Assembly: GCF_963675165.1 (NCBI RefSeq)
Contig: NC_087378.1
Location: 2,825,525 to 2,889,524, forward strand
Source: Halichondria panicea
Taxonomy: Eukaryota > Porifera > Demospongiae > Suberitida > Halichondriidae
DNA length: 64,000 nt
Direction of reading: 5' to 3'
Shown: positions 14,701 to 36,996 of the stretch, piece after piece
Layout: the number at the start of each line of letters is the position of its first letter
Numbering within the stretch: position 1 is the stretch's first letter
Notes under the pieces: model-generated
Database searches by the model: none
What the model was told of the DNA's origin: nothing
Seen by the model: only the letters and a program-made list of their open reading frames with translations
Program-made: the position numbers and the translations under genes

Positions 14701-17700
14701 TATTGATCAATGGACTGTTTGTTGTGTTTACGACCTTTTCACCCATACTGAAGAGTTGCAACCGTATATTTTATGTACATGTAGTAATCTACATGTACAT
14801 AAAATTCGAATAATTAGCTCAGGCCTACCTCTTGGTGCTAATGCACCAAGAGGTAGGCCTGAGCGAATAGGCAGCATCTTGGAAATGTTGAATAATAGGC
14901 AAATTTCATATGCAAGACACTATTGCGCATGCGAGAGTAGTGGAAATATCACAAAGATCATCTAAAAGCATCAAATCTCACTATAATAATAGTTGAAAAA
15001 GCTAAAGGTTATACTGCATTCATGTTAGTTTGAAAACGTAGATGAGAGCTTCTTAAATACAGTAGAACCCCGCTAATCCGGACCCCTTTAATCCGAAACC
15101 TCGCAAATCCGGACAAAATGGCAAACTGAAAAAGAGAAGGGGCTGTCAGTAGAATAGAGTAATGTGCATGCGCAATGCAAATTACTTAGCTGAATCAGCA
15201 ATAATTTTATTGATAAACTGCTCAAGACAATGGCCACTGCAAAGAAAATGAAGAGAGAGCTCACAAGACTCGAGAGAAAGTTGAGATAAAGACTGTTCTA
15301 GCTAGCAGCTTCCCTTCTAGCCACAGTAATATCATAATACATGTACAAAAGTGTATTCGTTAATGATATTCATAATCAATTAATGACATCTGTTAATCAG
15401 GAAATTTCATGTATTCGGATGGGGTCTGGTCCCGCTCTATTCGGATTAGCGAGGTTCTACTGTAATAGGGAATGAAATTGATTGGATAATTAGCTCAGGC
15501 CTACCAAGAGGGCATAAAAGCTGAGGAGGATCGTCAGAGTCAAAATAATCATAAAGCTAGCTGCTTCTGGAGGACTTTAATTGAATTGCATTCATCTACT
15601 CTTCCTTTAGTGTCTCCAATTCACGTTGAGCTAGCTGAATGGAATTTAATTAAAGTCCTCCGGAAGCAGCTTTATGATTAAGATCTTTGGGTTGACCCTG
15701 ACGACTTCTCTGGCATAGAAGTATAATACTGCAGCCAATACAATACAGCGTAAAGCTTAAGTCGGTTAATTTGTTAGTCAAATCACAGTTTTCAAAGTGC
15801 ATTATTACTTGATTACGGTAGTCATTGATACTCCTTGCCCGCTCCTCCTGCATACATAACACTCTTCATTCCCAGGTTTGTCTATATATGGGACACAGTG
15901 ATTGAGAAATTGGTCTACAAGCTCCCTGGTCACCTGGGCAGTGTCAATGATGTAGACTTCCATCCCAACGAACCAATCAGTAAGTGTCGTATCATGTGTA
16001 GTGTCTAGTGTCTAGTCTTGCAGTGCTCTCTGTAGAGCAACTTTGTCAGTTGCCATGCTGGTATCACAACAAAATGGCATAGCAATCTGGTACATGGTAC
16101 ATGTGTGCTTAAACAAGATTAAAAGTTTCTAGATGCATGCATGACACTGGTCATGTATACCGTATTACTAGAATATTTTGCTGGTGAAAAACCTTTGCGA
16201 ATGAGCCAAATCAGCAGAAAATTTGACCCTTTGAGATCTAACTATTGCGTTCTGGCAAGGATCGTGTGTATTTACTAGTAATAATTTAGGTTTTGTGGAT
16301 TTTATTGTTGCAAATTGATCAACCATCACAAAGTTCGCAAATGTTTGATGCTCGCAAAATATTCTAGTAATACGGTAGTTGAAGATCACTATTGTGGATG
16401 TTCTCAAGTTACAGCTTTTATCTCAATATTTTTACTGGAACTTGATCTCACTTAATATGATCCAACCTGTCGTACTAATTAATTGGATTTCAAGTAAAAG
16501 TGTTATTACTTTTGATGCATATGGCTGCAAATAATTGAGTGAATTACACTTTTCCACCATGCTACATACATACACTGTGTACATGACATAATGATTATAG
16601 GCTTGTTTTGTTGTTCCTCTTATAATTATTTGTGACGTATTTCCACTGTTGGCATAAATGAAAGTTCTTTTGTTGTCTAGTGCGCTAAAGTTTAGTGCTA
16701 ATTGTAGTCCAAGAATGTTTTTTCCCCTGTTCTGTCTCTCATCAGTATCATACATGCACGTGTAGATATAGAAATCAAATACTGAGAAATCCTTGCATCC
16801 AATGTACAATTCCTTATTTGTATTTCTTTTGCAAAAGTTTCTTTGTTCATTATTTCGTCACAAATCACTGATCACTTGCTAAAGTGTCCATTCCTTGTTG
16901 TACAATGGCAGAGGAAGTTTATCAACAAGGCAATGTGAAATATCCCTTTCAATAGTCCCTATATACAACTCATCTTGTGACTGGTAGTGTAGGTCTGTCA
17001 GTGAGCATGCAGGCTTCAGTTTGGTCTCCTGCATTCTTGTTGCGGTGGCAGTTAGTGCACCTCTAATCACATTATATTTTCCCACATTTTGCTTCTAATC
17101 ATTACCTATAATTAGAGTCTGGTTCAAGTATAATTATAGCCATCCATTTGGCTCACACTTTTCACAGAGCAGCTGTTACATGTACATGCACAGCGTATTA
17201 TTGTAGCAGTTTCCCATTACGTCAGAGTAGAAAAAGTTCTCATTCTATTGATCTCATATGACCTCCCCGCATTTAAACAGGAAGAGGTGTGTTGTGTAGT
17301 ACGTGTAGGTAGAAGTGTGTATACCATCCCTTTTAGGTAGGAGCTGCTTTTTATGTCTCTAGAGGGTAGTCTGTGCCTAAGAACGTGAGACAACTTTGAT
17401 TGCCCAAGTATGGATGGGCTGTGACTTAGTATAGAGTGTCACTGTTTACACTGTGGAAGCAGGTCTCTTAACATACAGAGTGTATTTGATACTCTGATGT
17501 AACCAGATATGAACACATTACCCATGATAAATCGGTGTATTAAGCAACATCTAGTGTCCACCATACATTGTATTTACGGAAAAGTCTCTGTGTGCAACCC
17601 GAGCTACATGCATATACTTATAAAGATGGGGTGCTGTCTTGTATTTTGTTTCTAATGTTGGCTGCCATTGTAATCATTAGAACACTACTAAGAAAACAAG

Positions 17701-20700
17701 AAACATTTCCACAGCCAGCAAGTAACAGGGAAATGTTTTTGTGTTCACTTTTTTCCCTATTGCATTTGCCTACACATTATTAGTGTGTATTGCCTCTGTG
17801 AACATGAAGCACTGTAAGTGTGATATAGCATATAAATTTCCACCTTAATTTGTGGTTAGACTATTACTGTATTGGGGCTTCTTTTTAGAGCCCAGAAAAT
17901 TCGGTTGTGCACATGTATTGTCCCCACACACACTACTTGTAGGACTTCCTTCCCCCAGTGTGTTGTCAAGCTTTCGTTGTGCGTGAATTGCCAGCAACAT
18001 ACATCATCATCGATCTATTCACTGTACAAGTGTCATTCGTTTGTATTTACCCTATTAAATCATAGATATCACCTGGGTATTTGCAGCCTAAGTTAGACAC
18101 CAGCCTTTCAACGGCTTAAGTTGTGATAGCTTCAATGGGTGCTTATTTTGTAATGGCTTCTCCAGTGCGGCTCTGGGGCAACGGTGAAGTCCTACACAGC
18201 CAATTACTTGAAAGTCACTTAGTGAGATGAACTCTTGTGTCAAGCACTACCAGCACTCATGGGGGTTAGATCATAGGCTCATTCTAGGATTGTGTGACAA
18301 TATCAGTTGTCATTTATGTTCCCATCTTGATTATCTTCCCACCCATCATAATCGAAATTGTAACACTAGACGCAACTCAGTTCCAGAAAATAGAACAAGG
18401 AAAATTATCTTTTCATTGACTTTAACTAATATCCTGTATAGCAATTCGAATGTTGGGAGTTTGTTGTCAGTGTCTATCATTGTAGCAAGAGGAAAACCAA
18501 ACATTCTTCCTCTGAACCTAGAAATGATCCTTCCTGCCTAGGCTTGAGCGACCTCATCACCACCCTTAGAAGGTGGTTCATCATCCTTAACTTATAAATC
18601 GTATACAGTGCAATTTGTGTCAATACCTTTACTTTGGCTTGTATTTGGTGTGTAAATGTAGTTAGTCCATGTGCAACACAAGGCTTCTTCCAAGTCTTTA
18701 GTGTACGTGACCAACACATTGTGAGGTCTCCTTGGCAACACAACCCTTCAGAAGCTTGAACTTTGTTAAATATGGATTTTTAAGCGGTGAACGTCAGTCA
18801 ATGACCGTGGGAAGTGGAATAGTAGCCTGTCTTGTCATCATAACGTTTTGTCAATAGAGCATCACCTTAGTTCGCATTTGACTGCCTGGAAAATTGTTCG
18901 TGTAATTTACTGATTGTTATGGTAATTTTCCAGCATTTAAGATAACTATGAGCTATAAAACTGTGCACGGTAGTTATGTACAAAGTGTTAAAGCGTACAC
19001 CGTATAAACTTTATGGTCTGGGAAAACCCCTCAATAATATTATTTGATGACATTGGTCTACAGCTGCACATGCAAGTGGTATAGTGGGAGACTTAATTGG
19101 CATATCCAATTACCACCGCCCACACATGATGCTTCAACATGCAATCCAGCTAGACACTCAGGATGGCAAAGGCAAAGGACCGCTGTTTTGAGACGTGCCT
19201 AGAAACAAATTAGGAAGCTATCTAATACTTCTTTATTGAGTTGGTGGTCAGGGGCTGTATTGTTGGTTGCAGTTATGGTATAATTGTTTAATTGATGCAC
19301 TTATTGCTATAGAATCAGTAATTGAGGACCATCAATAATTATTATGTCAGCATTCACAATGTAGCTGTTCAATGATGCTTAGCACAGGATTTTCTATCAT
19401 TCTTTGGTACTATAATATTACTTTATACTCTTGTACAGTCATGCCAAATAATTACAACCAGTTAATAATTTTACGTTCTGCTCACTTCCGAAGTGGAAGG
19501 AAAGGATAACTCTATTATTAACACTAGTTGATAAGATCTACGTGGGAAGTACATGGGAAAAGTGCCTCAGAGGAGGTACTATGGGACTTAGCATATCTGC
19601 AACTTACTTAGTATCCTGTTGTCAAGCAAAATTTAACTTGTTGTATTGTAGTCAAGCCACGAACGAGGCAAGGTTTGCGCATGCGCGCTACAGTAGAACG
19701 TCGCTAATCCGAATAGAGCGGGACCAGACCCCATCCGAATACATGAAATTTCCGGATTAACAGATGTCACTAATTGATTATGAATATCATTAACGAAGAC
19801 ACTTTTATACATGTATTATGATATTACTGTGGCCAGAAGGGAAGCTGCTAGCTAGAATAGTCTTTATCTCTACTTTCTCTCCAATACAGTGAGTCTTGTG
19901 AGCTCTCTATTCGTTTTCTTTGCAGTGGCCATTGTCTTGAGCAGTTTATCAATAAAATTATTGCTGATTCAGCTAAGCAATTTACATTGCGCATGCACAG
20001 TACTCTATTCTACTGACAGCCCCTCCTCTTTTTCGGTTTGCCATTTTGTCCGGATTTGCGAGGTTTCGGATTAAATGGGTCCGGATTAGCGAGGTTCTAC
20101 TGTAGTATCTAAATGAGTTACTAACTATTATATAACTTTGGTGTATTTTGTTCCCATTTCCAACTTTTAGGGGTGGCGCAATTTTGACATTCCTGCATCT
20201 TAACAACTGCATTTGGAATCGCAGCAATTGTGCGTGCACTGCTGCAAAACCATAATTTTTGTTTTCAGGCCAGGGGAAAGGTTATATAGACAGACATTAT
20301 GGCGTTTAATCTACTTAATCCAACAGGTTTAGTGGAGGAGTTCATTCTCAGGCACGTACTACTAGCAAATATAGTAGTCGAGACTATTAATAGCCTTGGG
20401 TAAAGTAGAGTGGAGCCTAAGAGGCGGCTCCCCCCCTCGTTGCTAAATTGACTGTGTTTACTTTATGAAATCGTATCAACTCAGTAGAAGCATATCGCTT
20501 TTAACTTTTGTAGTGGGATTGCTCTGCTTCTTTATCTAATTAGGATGTGCTATTAATGTTTTTTTGGTGTGTGCTCACTCCTCTCCCTAGCATGTTAATA
20601 GGCATCCCTATATTTACTACTTACGTTAAAATGTTGTGGTCCTGTAACCATGGTTTCAATGTAGTTATAGCATACAAGGTACTGTCTAAACAATCATTTT

Positions 20701-20910
20701 TGAGTGCTTAGTTCCAGATATTTTATTGGCTTTGTTTTAAGGTGTACGTAGATTCTATTTAGCTTACCCACTCAAGATTAATGTTTTAGCAAATCGAAAG
20801 AAGCCATGTACATCAGCACAAAAGACGTCCTATAATCATTTTGCTTTCTCCCTGCAGTTCTTTCTTGCTCAAGTGACAAGACATTGTATCTAGGAGAACT
20901 TCAATTGTAG
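5765..20910 (+). CDS. SNRNP40: U5 snRNP 40 kDa WD40 protein
   Basis: WD40 propeller subunit of the U5 snRNP, which acts in the spliceosome in the nucleus. Eleven exons: 5765-5887, 5944-6000, 6249-6321, 6382-6475, 8650-8815, 10611-10733, 11803-11923, 13790-13872, 14143-14204, 15876-15979, 20858-20910. They total 1059 nt, or 352 residues; human has 357. The N-terminus contains VAVKRPRQDL. Seven WD repeats follow with recognisable units such as LHGHEAGVLSAKFSP, LSCSVDKTGAVWD, IKVWDVRKRAP, IKVWDMRRNEV, VRIWDVRPF and YIWDTVIEKLVYKLPGH. The last 17 codons (ILSCSSDKTLYLGELQL) lie alone in exon 11, across a 4.9 kb intron; phase and family match support this exon. Introns 4-10 are unusually long for this window and hold most of its mobile elements. 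Confidence 0.96.
6587..7112. mobile_element. Non-autonomous element with long inverted ends in SNRNP40 intron 4
   Basis: Two arms of about 65-80 bp face each other across roughly 400 bp. Both contain CTTTGCTAC, then TGATTAGCGTTGTCTTTGTT and GCATAAT, with small indels between them. The interior has short ORFs with no family resemblance. It is best read as a MITE or foldback element. Confidence 0.6.
7920..8129 (+). mobile_element. MITE family 2, copy 1 (SNRNP40 intron 4)
   Basis: An element of about 210 bp with ends TACCGTATTACTAGAATATT and its complement near CATACTAGTAATACTGTA. It contains AAATCAGCAGAAAATTTGAC and GGCAAGGATCGTGTGTATTT, shared almost word for word with copies at 16157 and 46402. 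No ORF. TIRs and multiple copies support a non-autonomous DNA transposon. Confidence 0.75.
8880..9235. repeat. Minisatellite in SNRNP40 intron 5
   Basis: Roughly six to seven imperfect tandem units of about 50-60 bp, each built on GATGTTTACCAGGAGCTCAA followed by TGTTA and then a TTTTAGCATTTTGTTGAGGT block. Unit length varies because of small indels. Confidence 0.8.
9697..9857. mobile_element. MITE family 3, copy 1 (SNRNP40 intron 5)
   Basis: 161 bp bounded by AGGTGTCATACAGG and CCTGTATGACACCCT. A G-run/C-run hairpin sits just inside the left end. The core TGACTGAGTGTCCATAGCTG is repeated at 39289-39466 inside PAIP1. Confidence 0.75.
10207..10548 (+). mobile_element. Family R1 element, copy 1, 5'-truncated (SNRNP40 intron 5)
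   Basis: Carries the R1 landmarks GAGCCTTGCAGCTCTCTTCT, CTTCTGAAAAGG, TTGATCCTTGAGCAGCTGTA and a right end GCGCACCGAGGTATAAT. The left TIR is missing. It ends 62 bp before SNRNP40 exon 6. Confidence 0.75.
10874..11409. mobile_element. Inverted-end element with GATCTGCC ends (SNRNP40 intron 6)
   Basis: The left end AGTGGCAGATCCAG and right end CTGGATCTGCCCCT are inverted. Similar ends (GGGGCGGATCTAG / CTAGATCCGCCACT) bound 61257-61623. A C-run lies near the left end. The interior looks non-coding. Confidence 0.5.
11590..11676. repeat. Imperfect palindrome in SNRNP40 intron 6
   Basis: CAATGTGCCAAATATTGCAC and CATAATGCCC are mirrored by GGGCATTATG and GTGCAATATTTGGCATTTTG. The arms are about 40 bp with almost no loop. 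Confidence 0.7.
11924..13789 (+). other. SNRNP40 intron 7 (1.9 kb)
   Basis: No coding exon was found. One imperfect inverted repeat spans about 12525-12660, where TTACTTGTTGTTGTCCACTAT is mirrored by ATAGTGGACAGTAATAAGTAA around a C/T-rich centre. The rest is AT-rich with nothing recognisable. Confidence 0.6.
14769..14864. repeat. Two adjacent hairpins in SNRNP40 intron 9
   Basis: Hairpin one (14769-14804) has 15-bp arms TTTTATGTACATGTA and a 6-nt loop. Hairpin two (14817-14864) has perfect 22-bp arms starting GCTCAGGCCTACCTCTTGG around a TAAT loop. A related AATTAGCTCAGGCCTACC occurs again near 15489. Confidence 0.8.
15060..15462 (+). mobile_element. Pogo/Tigger-like MITE, copy A (SNRNP40 intron 9)
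   Basis: 403 bp flanked by TA on both sides. The left end is CAGTAGAACCCCGCTAATCC and the right end GATTAGCGAGGTTCTACTG. These ends and the TA target match the pogo/Tigger branch of Tc1/mariner. An ATG at 15230 opens a 19-codon reading frame (MATAKKMKRELTRLERKLR) that could be the start of a transposase DNA-binding domain. Otherwise non-coding. Confidence 0.8.
15543..15680. repeat. Inverted repeat in SNRNP40 intron 9
   Basis: AATCATAAAGCTAGCTGCTTC plus GGAGGACTTTAATT is mirrored by AATTAAAGTCCTCC and GGAAGCAGCTTTATGATT. Arms are about 35-40 bp around a 50-bp loop. Confidence 0.7.
16157..16377 (+). mobile_element. MITE family 2, copy 2 (SNRNP40 intron 10)
   Basis: Same family and same orientation as the element at 7920. 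It has intact ends TACCGTATTACTAGAATATT and ATATTCTAGTAATACGGTA, which is the better-preserved TIR pair of the family. Confidence 0.8.
16378..19690 (+). other. Middle of SNRNP40 intron 10 (3.3 kb)
   Basis: AT-rich sequence with only short ORFs (up to 125 codons antisense near 16432) that resemble no family. I see no exon, tandem repeat or clear mobile element. Confidence 0.55.
19691..20102 (-). mobile_element. Pogo/Tigger-like MITE, copy B, inverted (SNRNP40 intron 10)
   Basis: 412 bp, TA-flanked, in the opposite orientation to copy A and collinear with it over essentially its full length. On its minus strand the short frame starts MATAKKTNRELTRLTVLERK before a stop. It retains slightly more of the putative transposase start than copy A. 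Confidence 0.8.
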
Positions 20911-21158
20911 TTTCTTTTTCCTTTACTGTTCCTCATTTGACCATGTACTTTCTGTGTTTATATCCTTGTTGATTAACACTTGACCACTTCCTGTTGATAA
21001 TAATTGGTAATGGATAATCATCTGGAATGCTGGAGTTCGTATCTAAGCCTTGAAAAGTGTATATAAAGGCTCAAACCAAGGTAGAGTAACCAATAAATCT
21101 TTGCAGTCGACAATAACTGATAAAGACAGCAATTCAAAAATCTGCAACTATACTGAAG

Positions 21159-22584
21159 ATGGCCTATCACCATGGAAGCACTATCTTGTTGGCTGCAATT
21201 CTTTTTGTAAGGATGCTTGTCCTTCATGCAGCTCCAGTAACTACTCAGCCGCCCCCAAGCAGCACTCACGAGGTACATGTACCACAGCTTCTAATGGATA
21301 TATATGAGTGTTGGAGCAATGGAGGAGAGCAATGTCTCAACATGTCTGCAAACCCTGACATCAATGTTGTGAGGAGCTTGATTGGACAATGTGAGTAGAT
21401 TCATTTACATTGGCATTATCACTGGGAATGTTTCATTGTGCATGGGCCCTGGGTATGGTGTACCTGAATATCTTATAAGCTCCTCAGATTTATAATTTAT
21501 AGCTAGAATTATATTTGACCGTACAATTTTCCTCACTGTAGATGAAGAGAATCCCTTGCAAGTAGTACAGAGCTACGATCAGAATGCAGAACCGATGCAC
21601 AGTGTTTCATTCTCGTTCAACTCCTCGGCTTTCTTGCACGATGTTGTGTATACGTCATTTGTTCGCATCCATAGAAAAGCAATATCTCAAACACAACTTG
21701 ACTTGCTCGACTGTGACCAATCTAATCTGAAGATTCAGCTCTATTCATCTCAATCTGGACTTGATGACGACAAAGAAGATAAAGACATTGTCATACTCGA
21801 AAATAGTCTTGATTTTTTCTCTTCCAATCTGGTCAATGACGAATGGCTCAATTTCAAAAATGTCACAAGCTTGATACAGGCTGCAAGATCCAGAAATAAT
21901 ATGATGAAGCTACATCTAGCAATGGGGGGTGACTGTTCTGGAATCTCACCGACTAAGTTTGGGATATCTCTCGATCATAATCCAGAGCTCAGTGGATACT
22001 GCAAGAGTGAAACAGGGAATAACGTCTTTCCAGCACTAATGAACGAGTATAAAAGAAGGAAGAGGCAGGCAACACTAGATGGTGGAAGCGGGGATGCACC
22101 AAAAGATGTGGAAACTCGAAAACCATCTACTATTCATGAGATCAATGTAGCAAAGTGTCAGCTCCATGACTTCAATGTAAGTATCCTGCTAATTCCCTAT
22201 TTCACTAATTAAAGCTTGTATATAATTAAGCATCTTAGCAACAAGCACATGATCATATTACTAATTTGATTATTACTTCTTGACCTTCAGGTTTCATTTG
22301 CTGATATTGGATGGGATAGATACATCGTTAGGCCTGCTTGGTACAATGCAAGATTGTGTGGTGGGAGATGCGATTGGCCACTTGATCAAGAACACAACAC
22401 TACCAGGCACTCGTACATACAAAGCATTGTGAACATCAGGAATCCTGATCAAGTACCTCCGCCCTGCTGTGCCCCCAGACCCGGGACCCTCGGTAGACTG
22501 AACGTTGTTATCAGAGAAGCAGACGATAGCTTTGTCGCACGATGGTGGGATGACATGATTGCTAAAACATGTGCGTGCTTGTAA
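21159..22584 (+). CDS. TGF-beta superfamily ligand precursor
   Basis: Secreted growth-factor precursor. Three exons (21159-21390, 21542-22176, 22291-22584) give 1161 nt, or 386 residues. A hydrophobic signal segment lies at about residues 8-24 (LLAAILFVRMLVLHA). The propeptide of about 225 residues ends at a furin-type site, RRKR (249-252). The mature part of about 134 residues shows seven cysteines in family order: AKC; LCGGRC with GGRC before the WPL segment; PPPCCAP; and a final CACL. The fourth or fifth Cys of the pair would make the dimer disulfide. WDRYIVRPAWYNA matches the W..WI.P..Y.A region of the family. A polyadenylation signal AATAAA is at 22599. Whether it belongs to the TGF-beta/activin or BMP side cannot be settled by eye. 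Confidence 0.93.
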
Positions 22585-23767
22585 AGATTGTAAACCTCAA
22601 TAAATAATAGGTAATAATTATGATTAACGTTCTGTTTGGCAACAGGAACACTTAGTATAATACACTTTGTGCTCATTTTTACCCATTGCATCACCCAACA
22701 AGGTGTATAAGATTTTAGTTACAGTCATGTAACCTGTTCATTTCCAACCTCACTCCCAACAACATGTCTATTTTTGAATCAGTTTTTTAATGTCGGTTTT
22801 ATTTAAAAAAATAATTATCACTTCGTCATAATTTAATTTCATGTTGTATCATGGTACATTATGTGTTTGTTAATGATTCAATATACAATAATCACCATAC
22901 TTGCTGAAAATAAAATATTTATACGAAAAGGATCTGACATACTATACTTCGTATAATTATAGGATTGAGGAGAGAAAGAATTTGGGGCAACCCACATTAC
23001 AGAATGAATGGCAATTCAATGATGTAATGTCTGCCTCAACTGCTGAAACAGCGGTAGAGTTCTTAATTATTAATTTTAGCAGCTGCAGGCATTTGTGGTC
23101 AGACTAGTCATTCCACCAACATGTATCATGTTGCACCTTGTCAATAGCCAGTGGTTTGGAGATGAAATGCATACAATATGTTGTGGGTAGGTTGTGGGAA
23201 GAGTGGTTGGGCAATAATTATAGCAAGCTGGCCATGTAATAGAAAAAACAGCATGACCCCACAGAACAGACTAGTGCTGCTATGCAACTTGTGGGGTAGA
23301 ATTAGATATTTGAACTGTCTCTTATTAAGTTAGAGAACATGAGAAAATGTTTATGATGTGTGTACTGAACACAAGAAAATATTTTTCTCAGCCAATAAAT
23401 AAATTGATGGTACTCTGTTACTAATCATGTGCGCTAGCAAATACATTAATTGAAGGGTTCAGTCCAATAAAATTATGTTTAACATTGAAGACGTAGCAAG
23501 CTTGATATGCAAAAACTAACACTAGATAGATAGGCAAATAGAGACTGACTTCAACCTTCAACCTAACTATAATCTAGTTGGAAGGTATGACAACGTACTG
23601 CACTTACACGGATTTTACCATGATCAACAATCAACCATAATTATTTTGTTGATACATTGATACAATATTAAATGTACAAATACAAAATAACACACAGATA
23701 TGATGCTTAAAAAATCGACCAAATGTGAATTACACAACAACACGTGAAAGACAATGTACAGTACGTA
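22585..23767. other. Convergent intergenic region, TGF-beta ligand / PASK
   Basis: AT-rich, with the ligand's AATAAA at 22599-22604. No exon, RNA gene or repeat recognised. It presumably holds both 3' UTRs. Confidence 0.6.
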
Positions 23768-36849
<13,082 letters not shown>

Positions 36850-36996
36850 AGAAAGTTTTTTTTTTAAGCTCCACCTTTGCCCTGGCCCTCTTTTTGTGTG
36901 TATTATCTAGACAGTCTACATCACGTGATTTGTACTAAGGAGTGATCGATTGCTGAAAACAGAAAAAGTTGAGAAATCTTTTCCAAAGGGTGAATA
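36850..36996. promoter_or_regulatory. Probable shared promoter, PASK / PAIP1
   Basis: At most 147 bp separate the divergent start codons. A palindromic E-box ATCACGTGAT lies at 36920-36929, a plausible bHLH-factor site. No TATA box at a convincing position. Function is inferred. Confidence 0.5.

Noticed and set aside
16432-16809. 125-codon antisense ORF in SNRNP40 intron 10
   Set aside because: AT-rich intron sequence, no family resemblance, no plausible splice context.
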